Below are positions 1 to 6,299 of a stretch of 14,719 bases of DNA, piece after piece. Each line of letters starts with the position of its first letter. Position 1 is the first letter of the stretch. Under the pieces are notes generated by a model. The model had not been told where the DNA came from. It made no database searches and saw nothing but the letters and a program-made list of their open reading frames with translations. The DNA lies in NCBI GenBank assembly GCA_002313415.1, contig DCBH01000118.1, positions 1 to 14,719 on the forward strand, in the 5' to 3' direction. A program made the translations under genes and the position numbers. The DNA is from Flavobacteriales bacterium UBA1112 (lineage in GTDB: Bacteria; Bacteroidota; Bacteroidia; Flavobacteriales_D; Sanyastnellaceae).

Positions 1-1
1 G

Positions 2-469
2 GCAGGAGGTGTGGTTTTGGCTCCGGCCTTGGGATACGCCTACGTTGGGATTCGCGGAGAAGGAGCCTGGCGTTTGGACGTCAATGTCTCGGAGAGTACA
101 GAGGTGGATTTCGCGTGGAGAGGTCGCACCGCACTGCCTTTGGACGTGGGGGAGCGCCCTTTTACAGTTGTGGCCAGCCGTTCTCACATGTCTGAAGAAA
201 CGCAGGCCTATGTCAATCAGGTGCGTGCGGTGCACGGTGAAGTGAATCTCATCAGCAAAGGCAGTTCTTTGAAGCTTTGCATGGTCGCAGAGGGAACGGC
301 GGATGCTTATCCACGTTTTGCACCCACCATGGAATGGGACACCGCAGCAGGTCAGGCTGTGTGTGAGGCTGCAGGCTGTGAGGTGATTGATCAAAACACA
401 GGCAAGCCCATGCTTTACAATCGAAAGGAACTTTTAAATGGATGGTTTCTGGTGTCCCGTAGACATTAA
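2..469 (+). CDS. cysQ: 3'(2'),5'-bisphosphate nucleotidase CysQ-like, C-terminal part (5' end outside window)
   Basis: This is the C-terminal part of a member of the inositol monophosphatase superfamily, best matched by CysQ, a cytosolic Mg-dependent enzyme that hydrolyses 3'-phosphoadenosine 5'-phosphate to AMP and phosphate during sulfate assimilation and PAP recycling. The frame is open from base 2. The first codons read AGGVVLAPALG, the 'GVVYAPALG' strand typical of CysQ, so the real start lies upstream and the GTG at 11 is internal. Downstream come GSSLKLCMVAEG and then MEWDTAAGQAVCEAAG, the second inositol-monophosphatase signature (W-D-x-x-A-G) with the metal-binding Asp. The end, TGKPMLYNRKELLNGWFLV, is also CysQ-like. 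No other sulfur gene is visible in the window. A plain inositol monophosphatase is possible but fits the tail less well. Confidence 0.85.
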   Translation, partial: AGGVVLAPALGYAYVGIRGEGAWRLDVNVSESTEVDFAWRGRTALPLDVGERPFTVVASRSHMSEETQAYVNQVRAVHGEVNLISKGSSLKLCMVAEGTADAYPRFAPTMEWDTAAGQAVCEAAGCEVIDQNTGKPMLYNRKELLNGWFLVSRRH

Positions 470-603
470 AATCAACCAAAAGTTTCTTTGAAACCGTGGA
501 AATTGCCGCATCTTCAGTCGATGAATGTGACTGTATGTCTCCAGTTGCGCTTTCGAGTGCTTTTGTTCATGCACAAAATTGCGTTCGGAAATGCTTCTTT
601 GAC

Positions 604-1698
604 ATGAAAAGGCACGTGGTCATGTTGGTGCTCGTTTTGGCTGGATTTGGTTCAGCACACGCGCAAGTGCAGTGGTGGCCTACAGAGGTCAGTGCGACAA
701 GTGGCATTTGGGTTGCCGAGGGTGACATGCGCGAGGTGGTTGAATCGCCTTCTTTCGGGGCTTATGCGGGATGGATGACTCGTGCCACCAATGGATGGGC
801 TGCTTTTTTTGGAGGAGTTGAGCACGGAGGTTTTGTCGGGATGCATCGCATTGGCTCCTCTTTATATGGTTGGCAACCTCAATTGGGGTGGACATTGCGG
901 ACGGGACAAACCCGTCTCGTGGGTTGGTCTTTCAGCACAGGGCTGGCATACAACAATCGCATCTATGATTTGGAATCACCCAACCCGGATTTGATTGCCG
1001 TTGGATCCCATTTGAACGGATTGATTCGATTGGGCATCACCGTGGCCAACGACAGCCCAATCAGTCTTGGCTTGGGCATCTTGCATACAAGCAATGGGGG
1101 GCTACGACGACCCAACAAGGGCATCAACACCCCTCATGCCAAATTGATTGTTCGAATGGTGGAGACCCCGCGGCGAAGGGTTTACATGGATGGCGCGGAA
1201 CCGCGTCAGTGGCGCTCGGCCGTAGGGCTGGGAATTGGAGGTCGGGATCACGGGGCTTACGGTGGACACATTTATGGCGTTCAAGAGTTGTTTGCCCAAT
1301 CCACGTATGTCTTTTCTCCGCGATATGGACTTACTGGCCAAGCTGCTCTTGTGCATCATGGGGCAATTCGTGCCGATGACAACACGGATGCGCCTTCGGA
1401 TTCCATTGCAACGAATCCATTGCAGCGAATGCAGCCAGGCTTGAGTGCAGGTTGGTCTTGGTTGTTTGGCCGTGTGCGATTGGACATGTTGAAAGGGGGC
1501 GTATTCATTCATCCAACACCTGGCTTCATCAAAGGGTACAACAAAGCACAGGTCTTCTTGTCCGTACACTCTGATCTCGACCTGTTTGTTTCGTTGCGCT
1601 TCACCGATTGGCGAGCGGACTACGTCAGTGCGGGGGTTGCATTGCGCTGGGGTTCTTCAGAACGTGAGTGCAGCAGTTGCCCAAACGGGGGTTACTAA
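604..1698 (+). CDS. PagL-like acyloxyacyl hydrolase (lipid A 3-O-deacylase family)
   Basis: The protein has 364 residues from the ATG at 604. This start is preferred over the upstream GTG at 496 because it begins a clean signal peptide, MKRHVVMLVLVLAGFGSAHA, followed by Q. The body alternates short hydrophobic, aromatic strands, as expected of an outer-membrane beta-barrel. Residues 161-175 (HTSNGGLRRPNKGIN) match the active-site segment of PagL, which removes the 3-O-linked acyl chain from lipid A: His161 and Ser163 fit the catalytic His and Ser. The residue at the position of the PagL catalytic Glu is Asn175, so activity is not certain. From memory, Bacteroidota relatives are about this long, roughly twice PagL itself. 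No Shine-Dalgarno sequence is visible. The gene stands alone, with 134 bases before it and 281 after it. Family membership is well supported; the reaction is inferred. Confidence 0.8.
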   Translation: MKRHVVMLVLVLAGFGSAHAQVQWWPTEVSATSGIWVAEGDMREVVESPSFGAYAGWMTRATNGWAAFFGGVEHGGFVGMHRIGSSLYGWQPQLGWTLRTGQTRLVGWSFSTGLAYNNRIYDLESPNPDLIAVGSHLNGLIRLGITVANDSPISLGLGILHTSNGGLRRPNKGINTPHAKLIVRMVETPRRRVYMDGAEPRQWRSAVGLGIGGRDHGAYGGHIYGVQELFAQSTYVFSPRYGLTGQAALVHHGAIRADDNTDAPSDSIATNPLQRMQPGLSAGWSWLFGRVRLDMLKGGVFIHPTPGFIKGYNKAQVFLSVHSDLDLFVSLRFTDWRADYVSAGVALRWGSSERECSSCPNGGY

Positions 1699-1979
1699 AG
1701 AGGCAACGCTCAGGAGACGTGCGGCTAGAAGTGCCCTTGAACTGCCGCCTCGGGGTAGATCAGACGTGCCATTGGTGGTTACGCCACCTGTCCCAAGCGC
1801 GTGTGCAGAAGTGACATTGTCTCATTTGCGTCCGATGTATGCCTTTACGCTTTTCAAAAAGCGGCGATTGTCAATGAGTTGATGTAGCTTGCCTCGGGCA
1901 TTCGATTTGGCTGAAGCGAACAACGCTTTCACGATTCTCGCGCCCAATCATCAAACTTTTTGTCCAAGCTTTATTTCGC
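1699..1979. other. Intergenic gap without a supported gene
   Basis: These 281 bases separate the acyloxyacyl hydrolase from the GH3 gene. A frame is open through part of it, but it is a continuation of an out-of-frame reading across the upstream gene and has no recognisable protein character. Two small hairpins can be drawn: GGTGG/CCACC with a five-base loop (1774-1788) and CGCTTTT/AAAAGCG with a two-base loop (1848-1863). Neither is followed by a T-run, so neither is called a terminator. The GH3 promoter should lie here, but no convincing Bacteroidota TTTG...TAnnTTTG pair was found. Confidence 0.5.
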
Positions 1980-4355
1980 ATGAGATTGTTGTTTAGCCCC
2001 TTCATTTTTCTCAGATCCACTTCCTGCGGATGGCCTGTCCTTTGTGCAGGTGCCATTGCTTTGTTGCTGCTGGGAACCTCCTGTCAATCGGACGTCCCGA
2101 GTCAGGGTATTGCAGATGCCCAGCTGGAGGAATTTCGAGGTTCTGCGAGGGTTGAAGAATGGCTCTCCAAAATGACTCTCGAAGACAAGGTTGGAGAGAT
2201 GACTCAGCTTACACTGGACATGCTGTGCGTGAGGGAAATGAGCGAAGTTCCGGGGCAGCGCAAGAAGATTGACGAGCCTCATCGGCTCGATGCTGAAAGG
2301 CTTCAATCTGCGTTTGAAGTGGGCCGCATAGGGAGTGTGTTGAATTGTGCTGGTCATGCGTATCCGACATCACAATGGCGCGAATTGGTTTCGGGCATTC
2401 AGGATGCCAGCATGCAAGCCAAGGGTCTTCCAGCCATTTACGGTGTGGATGCAATTCACGGTGCGACATTCACTTCGGGTGCAGCCTTGGGGCCGCAGCA
2501 AATTGCGCTTGCAGCGACTTGGGACACGCTGCTTGTTCGTCAAATGGCAGAGGCGACAGCCCAAGAAATTGATGCATGCGGCATCCCATGGAATTTTGCT
2601 CCCGTTCTCGATGTGGGCAGGGATCCACGTTGGCCTAGATTTTGGGAAACGTTTGGTGAGGATGTGAAACTCGTCGGTGACATGGGTGTGGCCATGGTTC
2701 GGGGTTTTCAGGATGGCCCCGTGACTGTGGCGGCGACGTTGAAGCACTATCTGGGATACAGTTCTCCATGGAGCGGAAAGGATCGCACCCCTGCCTACAT
2801 CCCCGAGAGGCAACTTCGCGAGATTTACCTGCCCCCCTTCGCCCAAGCGGTGAATGCAGGTGCCATGACTGTCATGGTGAATAGCGGAGAGATGAATGGC
2901 ATTCCCACCCACGTCAATCGATTTGTTTTGACGGACATCTTGCGAGGAGAGCTCAAATTTGAGGGTCTTGCTGTGACAGATTGGGAAGACATCAAATACC
3001 TGGTGTCGCGTCACAAGGTGGCACCCACATACAAAGACGCCATACGTATGGCCATTCTGGCTGGCATTGACATGAGTATGGTTCCTCAGGACTTGAAATT
3101 TCCAGTGTTGTTGAAGGAGTTGGTGGAAGAGGGTCAAATCTCAGAGAGTCGCATCGACCTCAGTGTGCGCCGGATTTTGTCTGTGAAGGAGAAGCTTGGA
3201 TTGTTGGATGAAAACGGAGCCGATTTGTCGCCAGAATTAACTGAAGAGCAACGTGAGCGCTTGGCAGGGCCCTCTGCAAAAGCTGCGTTGGAGTGCATCA
3301 CGCTTTTGAAAAATGAAGGCAGCAATGCGGCTGATCCAGATGTGTCTTTGCTCCCTCTTGATGGTCGGGAAACCATATTTGTCTCTGGTCCAACTGCAAA
3401 CTCATTGAATGCTCTTAACGGTGGATGGTCCGGGACATGGCAAGGAAAAAATCCAGCGTACAACAACCCGGGTCGTTTGACTGCACTTGAGGGCCTACGC
3501 GAAGAATTCGGTTCGGGTCGAATCGAATACGAAGCGCTCGAAAACATGGATTTCAGTGCTGAGGACATTCGTCGTGTGGTGCGGGCTGTGAAGTTATCTA
3601 GCCCGGACGTAGCTGTGCTCTGCCTTGGAGAAATGCCCTACACTGAAGTAGTCGGAAACATCGGTGATCTTCGTTTGCCAGACAACCAATTGGAGCTCGT
3701 ACGTCAGGTGGCTGCCACCGGGACTCCAGTGGTGGGGGTTTTCATCGAAGGTCGTCCACGAACATTCTCTCAAGTGGAGGGGGACTTGGAGGCCGCTGTG
3801 ATGGCCTATTTGCCAGGGGATTTTGGGGCTCAAGCCATTGCACAAGTACTCAGTGGTTCGTTCAACCCAACAGGACGGTTGCCTTTTACCTGGCCGCGTG
3901 AAGCCTCAAGTCATGTGACTTACGATCGCAAAGGGACGGAAAACATACACTCTGATTTCAGCAAAAATGCTTTCCAGCCGCAGTATGAATTTGGTCATGG
4001 TCTGAATTACAGTGAAGTAAAAACAAAGGGGCTTCGCATTGTAAACGACGGGGACATTCAGAAGGGAGATGATTTGCTTGTTGAAGTAACCCTAGAAAAT
4101 GTTGGGGACAGGATTTCCACAGAGGTGGTGATGCTCTTTACTCAAGATCGTGTAGCCTCGATTACCCCCAGCGAAGACAAACTCAAAGCATACAAACGGG
4201 TGGTTGTCGATGCTGGTGCAACGAAGCAAGTTCAATTGAGCGTATCGACTTCAGATTTGGGCTTTGTGGGCCACGACCAAACATATGTCGTTGAGCCTGG
4301 TTTTTTTGGGCTCCGGGTGAAAGATCAAACCACTGAATTTGAATTGAAGAGATAG
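1980..4355 (+). CDS. Glycoside hydrolase family 3 beta-glucosidase / glucan exohydrolase, probable lipoprotein
   Basis: This 791-residue GH3 enzyme should release glucose from the non-reducing end of beta-glucans or beta-glucosides. The N-terminus has a hydrophobic stretch ending LLLLGTSC, with Cys35 as probable lipidation site. The lipobox has Gly at -3, which is relaxed, and Cys16 is an earlier, less likely candidate. The GH3 barrel spans about 50-400: APVLDVGRDPRWPRFWETFGED, the LKHY substrate-binding Lys-His, and AVTDWED, in which Asp334 is the predicted nucleophile. The second GH3 domain (about 435-665) contains GEMPYTEVVGNIGDLRLPDNQ. Glu556 aligns with the general acid/base in the 'GEHPYTE' segment of the barley ExoI type. 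A C-terminal Fn3-like domain (about 700-775) follows the GHGLNY motif. No SusCD pair or other polysaccharide hydrolase adjoins it. The exact substrate cannot be read from the sequence; beta-1,3/1,4/1,6-glucan is possible. Confidence 0.93.
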   Translation: MRLLFSPFIFLRSTSCGWPVLCAGAIALLLLGTSCQSDVPSQGIADAQLEEFRGSARVEEWLSKMTLEDKVGEMTQLTLDMLCVREMSEVPGQRKKIDEPHRLDAERLQSAFEVGRIGSVLNCAGHAYPTSQWRELVSGIQDASMQAKGLPAIYGVDAIHGATFTSGAALGPQQIALAATWDTLLVRQMAEATAQEIDACGIPWNFAPVLDVGRDPRWPRFWETFGEDVKLVGDMGVAMVRGFQDGPVTVAATLKHYLGYSSPWSGKDRTPAYIPERQLREIYLPPFAQAVNAGAMTVMVNSGEMNGIPTHVNRFVLTDILRGELKFEGLAVTDWEDIKYLVSRHKVAPTYKDAIRMAILAGIDMSMVPQDLKFPVLLKELVEEGQISESRIDLSVRRILSVKEKLGLLDENGADLSPELTEEQRERLAGPSAKAALECITLLKNEGSNAADPDVSLLPLDGRETIFVSGPTANSLNALNGGWSGTWQGKNPAYNNPGRLTALEGLREEFGSGRIEYEALENMDFSAEDIRRVVRAVKLSSPDVAVLCLGEMPYTEVVGNIGDLRLPDNQLELVRQVAATGTPVVGVFIEGRPRTFSQVEGDLEAAVMAYLPGDFGAQAIAQVLSGSFNPTGRLPFTWPREASSHVTYDRKGTENIHSDFSKNAFQPQYEFGHGLNYSEVKTKGLRIVNDGDIQKGDDLLVEVTLENVGDRISTEVVMLFTQDRVASITPSEDKLKAYKRVVVDAGATKQVQLSVSTSDLGFVGHDQTYVVEPGFFGLRVKDQTTEFELKR

Positions 4356-4514
4356 TTGTTCTTGTGATTGGTGATCTGTTTGTTTTGAGACGAGAGGCGA
4401 TTTATGAAAGGGAATGAAGCCAAGTGAGGACGTCCGGGCACGGTCATGGACTTTTTTGGTCGCTCGAACCGGTCGACAAACATCAAAAACGGACAACATT
4501 GTATCTTTCGATTT

Positions 4515-4841
4515 ATGTCGTTGCATCTTCGGTTTGATCAGTATGATGCCATCTTCGGAGATGACCCCGAGGCATACTTGTCATTTCTAGATACATTGGA
4601 GGCAACTCTCGCGAAGTCCAAACGCAACCTCATTCAAGCGGCCGCGTCGCAGGATTGGAACGTGATTTCTGCCACACGCCACTCCCTGAAGCCGACCATG
4701 ACCTTGTTGGGTGCAGAGCCAATCAACGACTTGTTGCATGAATGGCGTCCCACCATGAGTGACTTGGATGCCACCTTGCTTGATCGCATGCTCAGTCAGG
4801 TGCTCGAAGCCGTGTCAGAGAAAAAAGCGAAAACAGAATGA
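4515..4841 (+). CDS. Orphan HPt (histidine phosphotransfer) domain protein
   Basis: A single-domain protein of 108 residues, predicted all-helical. Residues 52-67 read SATRHSLKPTMTLLGA, the HPt phosphorylation motif (H-x-L-K followed by hydrophobics and L-G). His56 is the expected phosphoacceptor, and Lys-Pro after the His is, as I recall, common in Bacteroidota HPt domains. HPt proteins carry phosphate between response-regulator receivers and hybrid kinases in phosphorelays. The ATG at 4515 is preferred because the HPt-like sequence starts there; the ATG at 4446 would add 23 residues with no domain character. The stop overlaps the next gene's start in ATGA (4838-4841), which implies translational coupling. 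No kinase or receiver protein is in the window, so its partner is unknown. Confidence 0.78.
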   Translation: MSLHLRFDQYDAIFGDDPEAYLSFLDTLEATLAKSKRNLIQAAASQDWNVISATRHSLKPTMTLLGAEPINDLLHEWRPTMSDLDATLLDRMLSQVLEAVSEKKAKTE

Positions 4842-5206
4842 CCGCGCACGATCGTTTGTTGGACAGATTGCGGGAGTACTGTCTTTCGAAACCAGGGACA
4901 TCTGAGGAACTTCCTTTTGACGAACGAACATTGGTGTTTAAGGTGGGAGGTAAAATGTTTTGCCTTCTCGATGCTTTTGAATTTGAGGGATGTGGAATGA
5001 AATGCTCACCAGACCGCATTCCGGAATTGCGAGCGCGATTTGAGGGTGTCACCACAGGTCGCTACCTCAATCCCAAACACTGGAACAGTGTTTATCCAGC
5101 CCCATTTGGCGATGTTCCTTGGGACGACTTTTTGGCTTTGGTTGACCACAGCTACGATCTCGTTTGGCATGGCTTGACCAAAAAGGTCAAGATGGCCATT
5201 CAGTGA
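4838..5206 (+). CDS. MmcQ/YjbR family protein
   Basis: A complete 122-residue protein of the MmcQ/YjbR family, with a small CyaY-like fold that is often annotated as DNA-binding. Typical features are KPGTSEELPFDERTLVFKV near the N-terminus, GGKMFCLL, the MKCSPDRIPELRARF segment, YLNPKHWNSVYP, and a C-terminal SYDLVWHGLTKK helix. The start codon is fixed by its overlap with the HPt stop (ATGA), so the two are almost certainly co-translated. The biochemical role of this family is not settled. The C-terminal half is rich in Trp and aromatics, as usual. The next gene is 155 bases away, beyond a terminator-like hairpin. Confidence 0.88.
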   Translation: MTAHDRLLDRLREYCLSKPGTSEELPFDERTLVFKVGGKMFCLLDAFEFEGCGMKCSPDRIPELRARFEGVTTGRYLNPKHWNSVYPAPFGDVPWDDFLALVDHSYDLVWHGLTKKVKMAIQ

Positions 5207-5298
5207 ATTCAGGCAAACCCTTGTTCTTGTTCCGAAAATGATGGGTATTCCAATGTCAATTTCACATCCTGATGTTGTCTTGCATGCGTCCGTCGAAA

Positions 5299-5345
5299 GT
5301 GGCGTACTTCGAGGTAATTTAGGCCCTGAAACGCCACGATTTTTT
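5299..5345 (+). terminator. Terminator-like hairpin with T-run, possible leader attenuator
   Basis: GTGGCGT (5299-5305) pairs perfectly with ACGCCAC (5331-5337). Inside it, TTC (5308-5310) pairs with GAA (5328-5330) and AGG (5312-5314) with CCT (5325-5327), with small bulges and a ten-base loop. Six T follow at 5340-5345 after GA. This is the shape of an intrinsic terminator. It lies 92 bases after the mmcQ-like stop and ends only 16 bases before the next start at 5362. It may end the HPt/MmcQ transcript or act as an attenuator in the leader of the following operon. A weak -7-like TAATTTAG sits in the loop (5315-5322), so an overlapping promoter is also possible. Confidence 0.6.
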
Positions 5346-5361
5346 CTCAAAACCTAAGCCC

Positions 5362-6291
5362 ATGAAATCTTTTTACTCATTTTCCTTGACAGCGTTGTCT
5401 CTGATGTCATTGAATGCCCTTGCACAATGCGATGAATTGTTCATGTCGGAGTACATCGAAGGTTGGAGCAACAACAAAGCCATTGAAATTTATAACCCAA
5501 CTGACGTGGCTGTCGATTTGAGTGATTATCGTCTTGAGAGGTATGCCAATGGCGCCACAGCAGCCCAGGACAACCAAAAAGTGGATTTGTCGGGAACACT
5601 CGATGCCAACAGTGTTGTGGTGGTTGTCTTGGATAAGCAAAACCCCGATGGTGTGGACTTCGAAGCGCCCGTTTGGGACGAGCTTGCGGAAGCTGCTGAT
5701 TTGTGGGTTTGCCCCGTTTACAAGGAAAACAACACCATGTATTTCAATGGCAACGATGCAATGGTTTTGCGCAAAATATCAACCAACACTCCCATTGACA
5801 TATTTGGAAAAATTGGAGAAGACCCTGGGACCACAGGCTGGGCAGAGATGACCCAGAATCACACCTTGATTCGTAAATCAAATGTGACAGGAGGTGACAC
5901 CGATGCACTTGATGATTATTTGGTCGTCGATCAGTGGGACGGTACCCTGTGGTCTAACGATTCCTTGAATTACACTTTGGATGGAGTATTCTTGAATCTG
6001 GGTTCACATACATGTGAATGTGGAACAACAAAAGTACAGGAGGAACGAGCAGCAGCGGATGTGCAGGTTTTTCCCAACCCTTCAACAGGTCGTTTCATTC
6101 GGGTGAGTGCGGCAACGGCCATTCGCGAATTGGTCCTCTACAACCTTGCAGGTCAGCAGGTGATTCGGCAGGTTGTGAATGGAACGCATGTTGCGGATGT
6201 CCACTTGGATGAAACTCCCTCGGGCTTGTATCTGTTGGAGGTGGTGCTTGAAAACGGAGCTCGAGCGACTCGTCGCGTTGTGCGCAAGTGA
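5362..6291 (+). CDS. Secreted lamin-tail-domain (LTD) protein with T9SS type A sorting domain
   Basis: The protein has 309 residues and begins with the signal peptide MKSFYSFSLTALSLMSLNALA, then QC. Residues from about 24 read LFMSEYIEGWSNNKAIEIYN, the hallmark start of the LTD that is found at the N-terminus of ExeM/NucH-type extracellular nucleases. The LTD core (YRLERYANG, DNQKVDLSG, VVVVLDKQN, NDAMVLRK) covers about 24-210. Residues 234-309 form a T9SS type A sorting domain: VQVFPNPSTGRF, LVLYNLAGQQV, then GLYLLEV and a basic end RRVVRK. The protein should therefore cross the outer membrane through T9SS and be anchored to the surface or released. No catalytic domain is visible, so a binding or scaffolding role is inferred. 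It is first in a tight gene group with the TonB-dependent receptor and the PLD-type enzyme. Confidence 0.88.
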   Translation: MKSFYSFSLTALSLMSLNALAQCDELFMSEYIEGWSNNKAIEIYNPTDVAVDLSDYRLERYANGATAAQDNQKVDLSGTLDANSVVVVVLDKQNPDGVDFEAPVWDELAEAADLWVCPVYKENNTMYFNGNDAMVLRKISTNTPIDIFGKIGEDPGTTGWAEMTQNHTLIRKSNVTGGDTDALDDYLVVDQWDGTLWSNDSLNYTLDGVFLNLGSHTCECGTTKVQEERAAADVQVFPNPSTGRFIRVSAATAIRELVLYNLAGQQVIRQVVNGTHVADVHLDETPSGLYLLEVVLENGARATRRVVRK

Positions 6292-6299
6292 GAAGTACA

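Noticed and set aside
1102..1569. Long antisense open frame (155 codons) across the acyloxyacyl hydrolase gene
   Set aside because: It has no protein-family character and lies wholly within a well-supported gene on the other strand; the 393-codon antisense frame over 10496-11677 was rejected for the same reason.
1848..1863. CGCTTTT/AAAAGCG hairpin downstream of the acyloxyacyl hydrolase as terminator
   Set aside because: The loop would be two bases and no T-run follows; it is also about 150 bases from the stop codon.
1586..1882. 98-codon + strand frame running from the acyloxyacyl hydrolase into the gap
   Set aside because: It overlaps the upstream gene out of frame, is rich in Arg/Ala/Pro without any motif, and has no plausible start.
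4274..4320. GAGCC...GGCTC hairpin with T7 near the end of the GH3 gene
   Set aside because: The T-run is in the loop, not after the stem, and the sequence is coding.
4432..4457. GTCC...GGAC followed by six T as a terminator after the GH3 gene
   Set aside because: The stem has only four Watson-Crick pairs with a 12-base loop, too weak to call.
5207..5298. Possible riboswitch upstream of the TonB-receptor operon
   Set aside because: No conserved cobalamin, TPP or other known riboswitch core was recognised in the roughly 90 bases before the hairpin, and the space is too short for a cobalamin type.
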